Origin: Adiantum capillus-veneris
Taxonomy: Eukaryota > Streptophyta > Polypodiopsida > Polypodiales > Pteridaceae
Length of the DNA stretch: 64,000 nt
Assembly: GCA_014529385.2 (NCBI GenBank)
Contig: CM043971.1
Location: 54,407,209 to 54,471,208 of the forward strand
Reading direction: 5' to 3'
Positions within the stretch are counted from its first letter, which is position 1. Every line of letters begins with the position of its first letter. A model generated the notes under the pieces. It was given only the letters and a program-made list of their open reading frames with translations, made no database searches and was not told where the DNA came from. Positions 51,209 through 62,416 of this stretch are shown one piece after another. The position numbers and the translations under genes were made by a program.

Positions 51209-51413
51209 TGGAATTAGGGTTGCAATAAAACACACACAACTTGGAGAAGACAAAGGAAAGTCAAGGCACACAATAGAGAGTCTATTACTTAGTAGGCAAT
51301 GGAAAGATAAGTCAGCCCTAGAGTGATGGACGTATATACAATGCACGAGGAAAAAACCTCTTAGTGAGGGAAAAAATATCTTCTCACATCACTACCATAT
51401 GTATATGGTAACA
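51209..51413 (-). repeat. Copia-type LTR, element E copy 2
   Basis: 205 bp, TGTTACC...CCTAATTCCA on the minus strand. It is preceded on the minus strand by the purine tract AGGGGGGATT (51414-51423), so it behaves as a 3' LTR. Confidence 0.75.
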
Positions 51414-52779
51414 AATCCCCCCTGGGAGTGATGTGGTGAACGAGCAGCGCTGGCACATAGAGTATAGGGAAATGCCATGCCTACGTGATCAGTTCAAAAA
51501 GGAGAGTAAGCCCAAAGGTAAATATATTGTAATCTAAATAAGTCATTGTTACACTTGTTTCCAAAAATTCTAATATTCTATTGTGGCAAAAAATTAATAA
51601 ATGCTATTTTCACTTTCTCGTTTTTACTCTCACAATGAACCCTCTTATTATCATGTTGAAGTTTGTAAACTAGTCCTTTTCTTTGTTGTAGAATGTCAAC
51701 TTGAACGTTTAACACCCCAAAAAGTTTGTGAGTAGGGCCACCCAGAAAAAAAAAAAGTGTGTAAGTCATTTTTTTCTTTTTGACACTTACTAGGTGCTTT
51801 CTATATGCTTTCTTCCTGTTAGCCATTGGAATGATAAATAACTTATTAGGTTTTTCAATGAGGATAAATTATTTTCTTTTGAGTTTTATCTCTACCTGAA
51901 TCTTAGAACCTTTCATTTGGGGGGTGAACATACTATGTTGAAAGATTATCGTGCTTTCATATGAACTAAAAAAAGTTACAGGGACAAGACATAATGTGTG
52001 CTATGTAACTCAAAGTTAAATGTAAAGGCCCATGCTATGATCGTGTGGTGAAGAAGTCTTGGCAAAGTGATCCAATATGCAAAGGCTGAATCCCAATGGT
52101 GGTGATGAGTTGCAATCCCACTAGCTATTGACATTGAATACTCTTTTTGAAGTCGAAATTTATAGGAATAGAAAGCACTATTACTTTAATGAGGTTGAAC
52201 AATGCCCACTACTATTCAAAAGTAAATATATTCTCGGATTTATTTTTTGGGCTAAGTAAGCCCTTAGTAAAGTGTTGCATTTTGGGTGAAATTGTGGACC
52301 GTTGGGTAAAACTTGCTGATGATTATTGAAACTAGTGCTGACAAACTTCTTTTTTTTTTCTATTCTTTGTAAGCCCTTGTGAGACTTTTTTTTAACCTTC
52401 CAATTTAAAGTGGGCTTCTTTAAAGAAGGGCATTGGGTATTTGGCCACACACAATCTTTCCCATCCTCTTTCACTTTGTTTTTCTACAATTTCTTGCAAT
52501 GCATCAAGTGTTTTTTAATCATTATTTATAATGCTTTTGGAATATATTGTGATTTAAATAGTTCATTGTTACACTTGTTTCTAGAAAGGTAATATTTTAT
52601 TGTGATAAAAAATGTTTTAAAATGTTAGTGTCATTTTCTAATTTTCTCTCTCATACAAAAGACTCTTATTATTATATTCCTATCAATAGCCTTATGTAGG
52701 CCATAGTGAATTTTCACCTTGTTCGGACTAAATAAGTAGTCCCTAGTAAAGGGTTGGAATTTTGGGATGTATCTCTCAA
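51414..52779 (-). other. Non-coding interior of element E
   Basis: 1.37 kb with no coding sequence I can support, between the 3' LTR and the 5' LTR fragment at 52780. Two stretches about 1.0 kb apart (near 51520-51660 and 52535-52680) share ttgttacacttgtttc and surrounding words, a diverged direct repeat. This suggests a small non-autonomous, TRIM-like Copia. Confidence 0.5.
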
Positions 52780-52865
52780 CCATTGGAATTAGGGTTGCAA
52801 GAAAACACTCCCAGCTTGGAGAAGAAAAAGGAAACTCAAGGCACACAACAGAGAGTGTATTTGTC
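52780..52865 (-). repeat. Truncated 5' LTR fragment of element E
   Basis: ttggaattagggttgcaa through caacagagagtgtat matches the inner half of the E LTRs. The sequence breaks off at about 52861, where the D leader starts. Confidence 0.65.
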
Positions 52866-55510
52866 TCTCCATTCCATTTACACTTTAGCAGTGAAGCAGC
52901 TAGACATGGGGTTTAGTGCTTGATAGAGTCTAAAAGTCGAGGACTTGCTAGATCTATTCTCGAGAGGTAAAGAGGGTTGTGAGTGAGATAGCCAAAAGCA
53001 TTTCATTCTTCGATCTTCATAGTGTTGTTCCGTTTTTTGTTTTGACTTTATTTTGTACCGTTCTATTTTTTTATATTTCATGTTTCATTTTAGTACTTAG
53101 GAGTAGGGTAAGTAGAAACTACCACCATCAAATTTGGGCTAAAAGATTGAGGGAAAAAAGGCTGAAGACCATATTTTGGCAAAAATGACCATAACACTTT
53201 GATGGTAGAGACCTCAAAAGTGATCCAAATTCAAAAATTTGTGGATCAAGCGCACCCACATACTCTATAGAAGCAATCTAGAAACTCTCTCAAGATTCTG
53301 TGGAGGAACATGGATTGTGATCCATGTACCCCAGAGAACATTTTCGGTGAAAAGCGATCAGTGACGTTGTGCATCAGCGGAAAACTGCTCTGATCTAGTT
53401 TGCTTGAAAGAAAAACTCAAAAATCACATCAGAATTGACTATTAGGGCAAAAATAGCAAAAACAGGGATTCGGACACAAAACTGGGCAAATCTTGAGATT
53501 TTGGGATCCAAATTCAAAAAGGGGTGATATTTGGCTTCTACAGGGCATAGAAAACTAGTAGAACAAAATTCATGAAAACATACTGCCAAACATGGATCGC
53601 GATCCATGTACCTTTTGGCATTTGGGGCTGATATTTAACAAGTACATCCTTGATAACTAGTGGAACAACTTTGCCAAAAGGGACCATAGGCAAAAATTGA
53701 AAAAAGTTGGTCAAAATAGCCAAATACAAAAACTAGTCAAAAACCACAAGACAGACAAAAAAACTTGCTTTTGAATGACAAAAACTAGTCCAAATCCAAA
53801 ACTTTTGATACCATAGCATCCAGTAAACATGGATCGCGATCCATGTGTCTTCTGAAAAAAGTTTGAATTTTTTTTGGCTGAGATTGAGCAATAGGTAGCT
53901 GAGACAAAGAAAAACACTTTTCCCAAAGGAACCATATGCAAAAAAGTTAAAAAAAGTGGTCAAAAGAGCCAGAAACAGTTCATTGTCAAAACTGTCACAG
54001 TAGACTGTAGAAGTCAGTTTTGGTAGGGCAAAACTGATTCAGATTTAAAATGATTTGTGGAGCAAGCTACAAACATCATAAGCTATCAGCACACCAAAGA
54101 TCAAGTCCAAAAGTGGTGGAACATGAATCACGATCCATGTACCCCTGAGAAATTTTTGGACAGAAACTTTTCTAGCCTATAGAAAAGACCATTGTGAACA
54201 AAAGTCCCCAAAGAAATTTTTCAAAAGAGTTCAAAAAATTGGTGAAAAGAGCCAAAGATAGTTCAAGGTGAAAATCCTAAATCAAACTTTGTGAATTGAC
54301 TTTTGCTTGACCTAAAGTGATCCAAATCACACAAAAACCATATAGTACGGATCAAGACACCAATGGCAAGTTGTGTGCCAAGTTTCATTACCATCTAGCA
54401 CAGAGGTACATGAATCGTGATTCATGTTCCTTTGTCACAGACTGATATCATATTTGCACCATAGCTAGAGCCCATCACAAGGAGTCTAGTGGTCTTTTCA
54501 AAACTGAATTTGGATATCAAAAACCAAACCAAAAGCCCAGAATTGCCAAGTACTCTGAGCAAGTGCCAGAATTGACATAACTTTCAATCCAGAGGTCCAT
54601 TTTCAAAAAAATTGATACCATAGGACCTACTAATCAAGTTGAGTCTGATGGTACCAAGAAAAGCCAATTTGGCCTCTAAACATGGATCGCGATCCATGTA
54701 CCCTGAAACTTTCCAGACCAGTAGTGCATACACAAGGAAATATATACCCAAGTCTCGTTTTGGAAAAAATTGAGAAAATTTGGGTCAAAAGGAAGCAAAA
54801 TAGGTGACATATAGAAAATCATAGTGCAGACCTAGTGTTGGCCATTTGACCTATCAAACCAAGTTCAAATTCAAAACGATTTGAGATTTAGCTTGTGGAC
54901 ATACTCAGGAACAAGCTACCAAGAGATATGTGGTTGAACATGGATCGCAATCCATGTACCTCAACCTCAAAATTTGATACAGATTGGCACAGAGTCTACA
55001 TATGACCTTATCTACACACACTCAAAATTTCAAAAAAATTGGAGAAAAAAATTTGACAGACAGAGGAACATGGATCGCGATCCATGTACCTTAGCATAGT
55101 GGGGGTATTTGACTTGATGATCTTGTAGACATACTTGAGAACATCCCAAAACTCAAGTTTGAGCTAAAAATACCTTCTGGAGACCAAGATACAGGCCAAA
55201 GTTCCTATGTTCTGGTCCTGAGACTGCCTTGAGTGTTGTTTCAAGTGTAGTTCACTAAAATTTCTCTAGCTATTGATAACTCCAAATTGAGTCAGGTATA
55301 TCCAGGAAGAAAGCTTGCAGGCAATAGCACACACGGTTTTGGTATTAGAGCTGAGTTTTTCCAGGTTTCCTAAATCCAAATTTTTAGGGTACCCAGAACC
55401 AGTTTCCAGAAACCAAAAAAGTCACAAAGACCTAACTTCTGAGAGTGGAAAAAGTTGCACTAAGCTAGAGAGGACTTCTTAGGGATTATCTTGAGAGTTT
55501 TGAGTGAGTC
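52866..55510 (+). other. Untranslated leader of element D
   Basis: 2.6 kb without coding potential. Colinear with the C leader. From 53308 on it carries eight palindromes at 130-294-bp spacing, and words such as gatccaaattcaaaa and gccaaa recur between them, suggesting a worn ~270-bp tandem structure. Confidence 0.75.
53308..55087. repeat. Array of eight 20-bp palindromes in D leader
   Basis: Consensus acatggatcgcgatccatgt, usually within gg(a/t)...acc. Copies at 53308-53327, 53590-53609, 53827-53846, 54121-54140, 54408-54427, 54680-54699, 54938-54957 and 55068-55087. The copies at 53590, 53827, 54680 and 55068 are perfect. The others differ at one to three positions, mostly at the two central CpGs. 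The 54408 copy has paired changes at positions 6 and 15 that keep those arms complementary. Confidence 0.97.
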
Positions 55511-56706
55511 TTGATCATGATAAATCATCCACCACCAGGGTTTTCTACTCCACTTAGAGACATGAAAAATGCAACATACGTTGCAATGCCTTCAACAGGG
55601 GGACTGGGAGAATACCTAGAGGAGAGACACCCCGTGATAAACAAACCAAACGTAAGACTCATTAAATCCATTGAATCCATGAGAGTGCTTCCAAATTAAT
55701 CTCATTAGGGCTTGTATAGGTTCACAAATGGAGATCCATATATCTTCTACAGGTGTGTAGAACCCAATGCCAGAGAGTTGACCACCCATAAGAATCTCTA
55801 TGCGTTCACGTGTACAGATGCCAACGGAGTGCAAGTTTTTATGGTAGATAAGTATGGAAGAGAGTACAAACTTGTCAATCCAATTGACTTAGAACAATAC
55901 ACATACAAGGGTACTCAGATCTCTACTTACTTTCAACTAAAAATGATGTTATAGCACATATCAGAGAGGATTCCACCTAGATTTTCTTGAAGACGAGACG
56001 AGAGCATGAGAGACGTCTTTCCAAGAGACCACAAATTGGTTAGATTAGTGATTGAACCACAAAAATTAAGACCATATCAAGTGGCTCAATGTGTCAAGAC
56101 AAAGTACAATGGGTCAAGGAATCCATATGCTCATGTCTCACTCTACAAACAAGTTTTGAGGGCTGAACAGATTGTAGATTTCCATACTCAATATGAGGGA
56201 TGTGGGTTGAAATTGGAAGGAACAGCCTTGAGTTGGTTCCAACCACTAAATAGAGATGATTTTCCCAACATAGCACAACTCTTACAAGAATTTATAGAGG
56301 ATTTCTCAAAAAGGGAAATCAAACACAACACAGTGTCCCAAATCTACACTTCAAATAGAAAAAGGATGAAAAAGTGAAGGAAGCTCTACTTCGCTTCAAA
56401 CAGTATATAGACAGATGTCATGTGAGAGAGCTACTGCAAGATGAAAGGCTATCAGTTCTCTCCATAGAGGGCTTGAGGAATGAAACTCTAAAAAAGGACC
56501 TACATTTAAAAGGATGCACGACGTTCGATCAAGTCATTAGAGAAGCTCTATATCTAGTTGACAATTGTAAGGTCTACGAAGAGGTGACTGAAGATACAGA
56601 CAACACAACTAGTAGTGCTTCATCTCCAAAGAGCAAATCAACAACAAAGACAGATGTTCAAACTCCTTGGGAACCAGTCATTGATCAAGTGGTCAATGAG
56701 GGGTGA
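55511..56706 (+). pseudogene. Gag of element D: unknown N-terminal domain and capsid, frame-broken
   Basis: It opens MIMINHPPPGFSTPLRDM. Stops follow at about 55697 and 55706, then GLYRFTNGDPYIFYRC and VDKYGREYK form the N-terminal domain shared with C. A second break leads to the capsid region (56006-56377: YKQVLRAEQIVDFHTQYEG, LKLEGTALSWFQPLNRDD), which continues after a frameshift at about 56375 (RCHVRELLQDERLSVLSIEG). Capsid would form the particle shell. Dead as a protein in this copy. Confidence 0.75.
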
Positions 56707-57230
56707 TTAGAAGAATAAACCAAGGCTACCAACAAAACCTAAATGTGCGACAACCTGAATTGAGGAGATGTAATACTTGTGGAGGGGATCACCCCACTCC
56801 ATGGTGTAGCACTCAGCCAAAGCCACAACGTGTGCTAGGGAAACAACCAACTCTTCTGACTGATGGTAGAGTAGTAGTCAACTACCCTTAACCAACACAT
56901 GTGCCACAACCAACTCTTCTGACTGATGGTAGAGTAGTAGTCAACTACCTCAACCAGCACATGTGCCACAACCTACAAGAAATCAATACTCCATGGATAT
57001 AAATACACTCATGTTCATAGCCAATCAGGAGTATGGTTCGAAGAACATTCTTATTAGGCAAGAAAACCCACTAGGTGGATCACCACCAGTGAAACAAGAA
57101 GGTCCATGCTATGAGTGTGGAGGTGATCATTTGGTACAAAGTTGTCCAAACAATGGTCCACAAATAGGATTATTTGTATTCTGTGATGTTGTGGGAGAGA
57201 CCATCTAAGCCAACATTGTGCTAAGAATCC
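56703..57230 (+). pseudogene. Zinc-knuckle region of element D
   Basis: Two knuckles, CNTCGGDHPTPWC near 56775 and CYECGGDHLVQSC near 57110. Both have CX2CX3HX4C spacing, one residue shorter than the canonical knuckle, as in element B. Stops and shifts intervene, and a 63-bp in-frame duplication lies between them. Confidence 0.75.
56844..56969 (+). repeat. 63-bp tandem duplication between zinc knuckles
   Basis: caaccaactcttctgactga starts at 56844 and 56907, 63 bp (21 codons) apart. The second unit lacks one base. Confidence 0.92.
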
Positions 57231-57414
57231 GGACTACAAGGGAAAAGAAACAATGATTTTTGTAGGCGTGATGCCTTCTTCAAGCGGATCCGAGGTAGAA
57301 ACCTCCATTCCTTTAAACGTGATGACTCGAGATCAAGCTCAAGAAGCTGCTAAAAATGCAATCATTGAGGAGGAAGCCACATTGCCTATTCAAACATAAA
57401 TCAAAAACTTATCG

Positions 57415-58485
57415 ATGAGAACAAGAAGAAGAAAATCATGGAAAGCCAAACGCGACAAAATGAAAGGAAAGAGGCTACAAGAGAAAGCTGCTTTGGAAAC
57501 TAAATTGAATCAAACAAGAGAGCAGCTTAGACAAGAGCAAGAAAGGAACAAGAACTCAAAGGGACCTAAAGAGTCAAAGACTAACTCGAGAGGTTGAGTC
57601 TTGGTGGACAAAGTCTTTGAACATTTAGATGCAATTTTGAAGGCCTATGAAGCTAGGCTAAAACCCAATCAAACTCAAGAGGATAGATGGCTAATATATC
57701 CTCATCTAGGGTATGAAAAAGAGAGGTTGCAAATGTGCAAGGAGCTCATCCAAAAGGCCCAAGCTCTTATGGAACCACATATTCCACATGCTCCAAAGAT
57801 AGTGGGGCAAGAATTTCCATTGCAACCCAAGAGATATGAAAAAATGGGGGTGGATGGATACATGGAGATACCAATAGGAATATTAGAACAAATCATTGTA
57901 TCCTCTTGTGGCATTGAGTATGAGAACACCTTTGCTATAATGAATTTCGACAAGAGTAGCAACTTTGATATCATACTGGGGAGACCATTCATGCATCAAC
58001 TCAAAATGGTACAAGATTGGGGCTATGACTACATATACCTAAGACACAAGGATGTCACTACAAAGATCAGTGTCACGGACCATAGTTATAGAGATGTGGA
58101 ACAAACCTTTGAAAAGGAATTAAACTCCACAATTGACCAAGAAGGAGAAATTCTTGCTTGGCTGCAAAACAAAGCTCACAATTGGACATGTGGAGCTTCT
58201 GAGGGTGGTAGTTTGAAAAAAGAGGATTGCATTCATGATAGGTCAGTACAAGACGAGGAATATGTACCAAAGCCTTTTCCAGAGGAGTTATTTGAACCCT
58301 TTGGATTAGATCAAATACTGGCGACTCTTGATGTTTGCGTAAATGAGTTGATATACACCAAATTTGGTGATGAAGATGGCTATGATATAACTCCATTATT
58401 AACAATAAAGGTGTTGAAGGAAGCTACCGAGGTTTGTGAGTGTGAAATAAAAAAAGGTGAGACAGATGGCATGTGGCAAAAGTGA
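57415..58485 (+). pseudogene. Coiled-coil linker and protease-like C-terminal half of D
   Basis: 57415-57597 is a highly charged Lys/Glu/Gln stretch that could form a coiled coil. 57601-58485 (294 codons) contains MEIPIGILEQIIVSSCG, then FDIILGRPFMHQLKMVQDW. This aligns with MILGRPFMREAQMVHDW at the protease end of element B. The N-terminal half with the catalytic Asp (GILDGG in B) is not visible, so the protease is truncated. An acidic C-terminal extension follows. Confidence 0.6.
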
Positions 58486-58687
58486 AAACGAAGGAAGCAG
58501 AGCAACCAGAAGAATATGTCATCATTGACAAACCTGAAGAATCACCAGAATCTATTTCAAAGAACTCGACTAAGAAGCACAACTGAAAGCAGATGAAGGA
58601 GCAAAGTTTCCAAGCTCATCAAATTTTCAACAAACGCAAGATCAAAAGAAGAAGAGGGACAAGGAAGAAGATCGTTCGTCTTCTACG

Positions 58688-59092
58688 ATGATCAAATTTA
58701 GCATATGCAGAGAAACAGGACTCAAAACCACATGTTCAACTATGATAGATCCAAAAGCGACAAAGAATCTAATGACTTATGGAACGTGGATCATGATGGT
58801 AAAGCCACCAATCAAAGAGCTAGAGGACATTGTGTACACAAGTTCAAAAATGTTGATTCCTAGCTTCGGAGTGGCAAAAACTGTACTCAAGTTGAGTACC
58901 GGGGAGTATAAGGATACTTTCCACATAATTGACTCCCATCATATCAAAGAGAGTTTGATCCTGACAGAAAGTTGGAGGAACATCTTCTTTCAACCACAAG
59001 GTAAATCTTCAGCAACAACACCATCAAAAACCCCAAAACCACCTCAAGTCAATGCAAAAAAAAGAGCAACCAACCATCACGGAATAAGGTAA
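58688..59092 (+). pseudogene. Second protease-like segment of D
   Basis: 134 codons. STMIDPKATKNLMTYGTW occupies the place of an active-site loop (IDTGATxNL in related proteins, here DPKAT). FHIIDSHHIKESLILTESW resembles the second half (FxVID...LLLGRPW). If real, this is a degenerate, catalytically dead retropepsin fold downstream of the first. Low certainty. The D2 copy is 1-220. Confidence 0.35.
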
Positions 59093-60176
59093 ACGCTGAA
59101 GTATATCAATGTTGCAAGACAAATTTACCTTCAATAAGCCTCCATCAAACTTCCCGTGTAGCCTCTACATCAAGAGACACACCATCAACAATGCAATGGA
59201 AACCAAAGCAAAAAGTCTACCGACCAAAGTTTCCATCACAAAAAAGCATCCAGAAGAAGCCGAAGAATGTCAACCAAGTGTTGGGATCCAAAGAGCACAT
59301 CCAAGTCAAAGACCCAATTTGGATACATGAAGCACAAGTTCAGCCTCAACAACATAAAGTGACAGGGTGGGTAGCATCAAATGAATCAATCACTGTTCAG
59401 GGCTACTTCCAAGGAAATGCTAATGTTTGGGCCAAGAAGCCTAAAGTATTAGCTTGGACCTACCCACCTCAACCAATGTGTTCTACACAGAAGATGCGCT
59501 ATAAATGCAAGACAAACAACTCAAATATGAGAAAGAAAAACCACATAAGGCAAAAGAAAAGACCTTTCAAGCAAGAAATGTGACAAGTTTGGGTACCAAA
59601 GCAAGCCACTAGTCAAGTTACCCAAGAAAAATAGGTGAAATAGGGGACGATTCCAATAAAGCTACTCGAAGCAAAAGGATTTTATGCAGGTAACAATCAA
59701 ATATGGTTACCAAAAGTTGTAGATCAATCTAGAACAACCAAGAGAAATCAAGCAGTACAAGCTTCTACCTAAAGGCAAGCAATGACAGCCAAGATCCAAC
59801 AAAATCCAATTGCAACCAAGGCTGTTGCAATCTACAGATGGATACCTCGAATCAAGGATTTTACAATGGAAATCATCATGTTTGTATACCAAAGCCTAGT
59901 GTCCATCAAGTCATCGAGCAAAAGAAGCAAATTCAAAATACAGTCACACACGGACGAAAGACAAGGTGGATTCCAAAATCGCTCGTGGAAACTCAATCAC
60001 AGAGAACCCACACATCTCGACAACTGCTTCTCATGCAAGATAAAGCAAGCACTACATCAATCCCTACAAGAGTTGAAGGACTTGTTTCGCAAAGCAGTGT
60101 GAACACACGACAAGCAAGTCAAGAGGAGCCAAAGTATGCTAGTCTAATCGACAAAATGGTGGCATCCAAAGACTAA
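59093..60176 (+). pseudogene. W-x-P-K repeat tail of D
   Basis: 59191-59583 holds GWVASNESITVQGYFQGN and VWAKKPK. Then come VWVPK near 59592, LLEAKGFYAGNNQIWLPK near 59660-59715, YRWIPR near 59840 and TRWIPKSLVET near 59965. At least four repeat units lie in shifting frames. Single-copy equivalent of the duplicated D2 tail. Confidence 0.55.
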
Positions 60177-61303
60177 TACAATAGAGGAGGCCTAAATTTC
60201 AAGAACTTAAGGAATTGGGTTTCTAGCCTTGAATAGGTAAGTCCAAGTCGCCATTAAAAATACATGGCATAATAGTCAAAGTCAGGCATCTAAGTCACTA
60301 AATGAGCAAGGCGTTATTCCCTATTCTAGGTACTGCTCAAGCTAGAAGAGTTGAGCATAATTACGTTGTTTCACTCATGTTGGTATAGGTTAGCATAAGA
60401 GTCAAAGTAATTGTAGTATAGTGGTAAGTGAAGGAGGAAGTCCAAAAGACACATACTTAGCACAATGAGGTATGAGCGGAGAAGCTTCTACATTGAAAAT
60501 CCTTCTTGGAAATGTGGAAGCTATTGAGACGTCCTTTGATGTCATATGTGCTACATTTGTTCCTTGAAGCACCAATCAACTCCATCTTCCACATTGCATG
60601 CTTTTGTTTGAAAATTTCTCGTAAGCATATAGAGTGCCCCATAATTGGCACTTGCATTAGGCACTCTTCCTTTTTTTCTCCCACATACTCACATTGCATG
60701 ACAGGTACTTCAAGTGGATTTGCTCAACTCCAATAAGAGTGTATATCAAAGGCACTTTTTTTCCACCGGGTTTTTTCCCTTTGGTCATCTAGGTTTTAGA
60801 CCCTAATGTAGAAACCCTTATCATTGATTTCTTGTATATATTCCTTCTACATCAATAAGAAGAAAATGTTTACCCAAATCAATCGACAACGACTTGGAGC
60901 AAAAATTGCAGGTCTCCATATGCTTATCAAGAGAATCTTTTATCTCCTCCAAGGTCAACAACAAAGACCCATCAAACAATGTCAAGTCAAAGAATGGCCT
61001 ACAACGACAAGCAATGACAAATTCCACAAGAGAGTCATCAACAACAATCAAAAGTAACTCACACAGTGCTTCAACATTGGTGACCTATTGCAGACGACTC
61101 AAATTACAGTAAAATGGAAAGCATACCCATCACAAATTCCACCCCACAAAGAGGATTGGTTCTATAAACTCAAAAACATTAAAATCCTTCTTCATGGTGG
61201 CCAAGATTGGCAACAAAAAGAACATTGCACAATGAGAAGAAAAGTTTTCTTGATAATCAAAGATCAAGTCACGTATCAATAACATGGCATATATGAATCA
61301 CTC
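60177..61303 (+). other. 3' untranslated region of D
   Basis: Non-coding and colinear with D2 2860-3977. Contains the tRNA-Asp-like 19-mer at 60411-60429. Confidence 0.6.
60411..60429 (+). other. tRNA-Asp 5'-half-like 19-mer (exact) in D
   Basis: ttgtagtatagtggtaagt, identical to 3087-3105. No tRNA 3' half follows. Confidence 0.55.
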
Positions 61304-61316
61304 AAGGAAGGGGGGA
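61304..61316 (+). other. Polypurine tract of D
   Basis: aaggaaggggggag-type run directly before the putative LTR start, equivalent to 3978-3990. Confidence 0.75.
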
Positions 61317-61317
61317 G

Positions 61318-62290
61318 CGTCATCAACGACAAAGTACTTCCCAAGATGAAGTCCAACCTTGAAGACAAAGCTGAAGACAACCCTATGACAAGACTGCACA
61401 AGGTCGTGTCAAGGGATGACAGAAGGTCGTTTGAGGAAAAACCAAACGGGCACCCACCTAGCCGGACACATAGCCGGACAACACATTTATACTCTAGTAA
61501 TTTTTCGAGCTAGTGTAGTAATACTCTATGTAATATTGACTCGAGAGTAGTGGATCAATTCCGTGAGTTGTAATATGTCATGACAATTCTAAAAGTCCAT
61601 GCGAACCGGCCACTGGAATTTAGAATGCCCTAGGTATAAATGTCGATAACGTTAATGTGAAAGGAGGCTTATCTTTAGAAGAAGAAGGAAGCTCTGAAAA
61701 CGTACGTTGAAGCTACGAGCTCCTCCAACTTGTAATCATCGTAGTTAATGAATGGGTAATCAGTTTTTGATTTGGAAACTTGCAGTGTGTTCCTCTTTCT
61801 TTGCTCTTTCATTCTAGTGTAAGCATTGTCAGTTTTGGTGTGGTTCGCAACTACATGTTAGTGAGCCTTAATTGCAAATTTGAGTGCTTAAATCATTGTT
61901 TTTAGTTGTTTTGACCATAGGAGATTGTTCTTAGACCATACAATGACATTTCTGGCATGTTCTGTTGCAGTTTCAAGACCTTTTTCATGATGGATTTTGA
62001 TTTTGGTACCTTGTCATATTGCGATCAAACTTGGCAGGATAGTGCCCCTAGGTGTTCTAGACCTCCTCCTAAAGTTTCGTTGCATTTTGAGTCCATTCCA
62101 GTGCTGAAATGGCGTGATGACCTAGAGCTGTGAGAAAGGACATAGGCGGATTTCCCTGATCATTGAGTGTTGGTTTGCTTGTTGAGCTAGTGTGTTTTCT
62201 TGTTAAGATTCACTTCATGAGATTGACGATCTCATAGACTCTCCGTGCCCCATCCGAATCACTTTCCTTGAGTATTGACATTATGTTAGT
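61318..62290 (+). repeat. Putative 3' LTR of D, right end lost
   Basis: Matches 3992 to about 4965 of the D2 LTR. The last about 45 bases present in D2 are missing. TATA-like tataaat at 61635-61641. Confidence 0.65.
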
Positions 62291-62416
62291 AGAAGAAAAT
62301 CACTTTCACGGCCTGCCACTTTAGTACATAAGTGGCAAGTTGAGATTTCAAGTAGAAGAAAATCTCATGAAGTGAACCTTAGCAAGCAAACACACTAGCT
62401 CAACAGGATTTTCTCA
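62288..62416. other. Patchwork junction built from nearby sequence
   Basis: In order: gtagaagaaaatc (62288-62300), a copy of ttagtacataagtggca (62321-62337), caagtagaagaaaatc again (62349-62364), an inverted copy of LTR bases 62180-62220 (62364-62404), and aggattttct, the inverse of agaaaatcct. It replaces the LTR end and about 680 bp of Copia present at 5012-5694. Confidence 0.8.

Larger units (their letters stand above)
52866..62290 (+). mobile_element. Element D: gag-protease element with palindromic leader, 5' LTR missing
   Basis: The order is leader (homologous to C from just after the PBS position), degenerate gag, zinc knuckles, protease-like regions, W-x-P-K tail, 3' untranslated region, purine tract and 3' LTR. 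The 5' LTR and PBS are gone: leader homology starts abruptly at about 52866 next to an E LTR fragment. No pol motifs anywhere. The 3' LTR is cut at 62290 by a patchwork junction. Confidence 0.8.

Noticed and set aside
53308-55087. CRISPR-like array
   Set aside because: The repeat unit is palindromic and regularly spaced, but spacers are 110-270 bp and related to each other, no cas genes exist, and the context is a plant retroelement.
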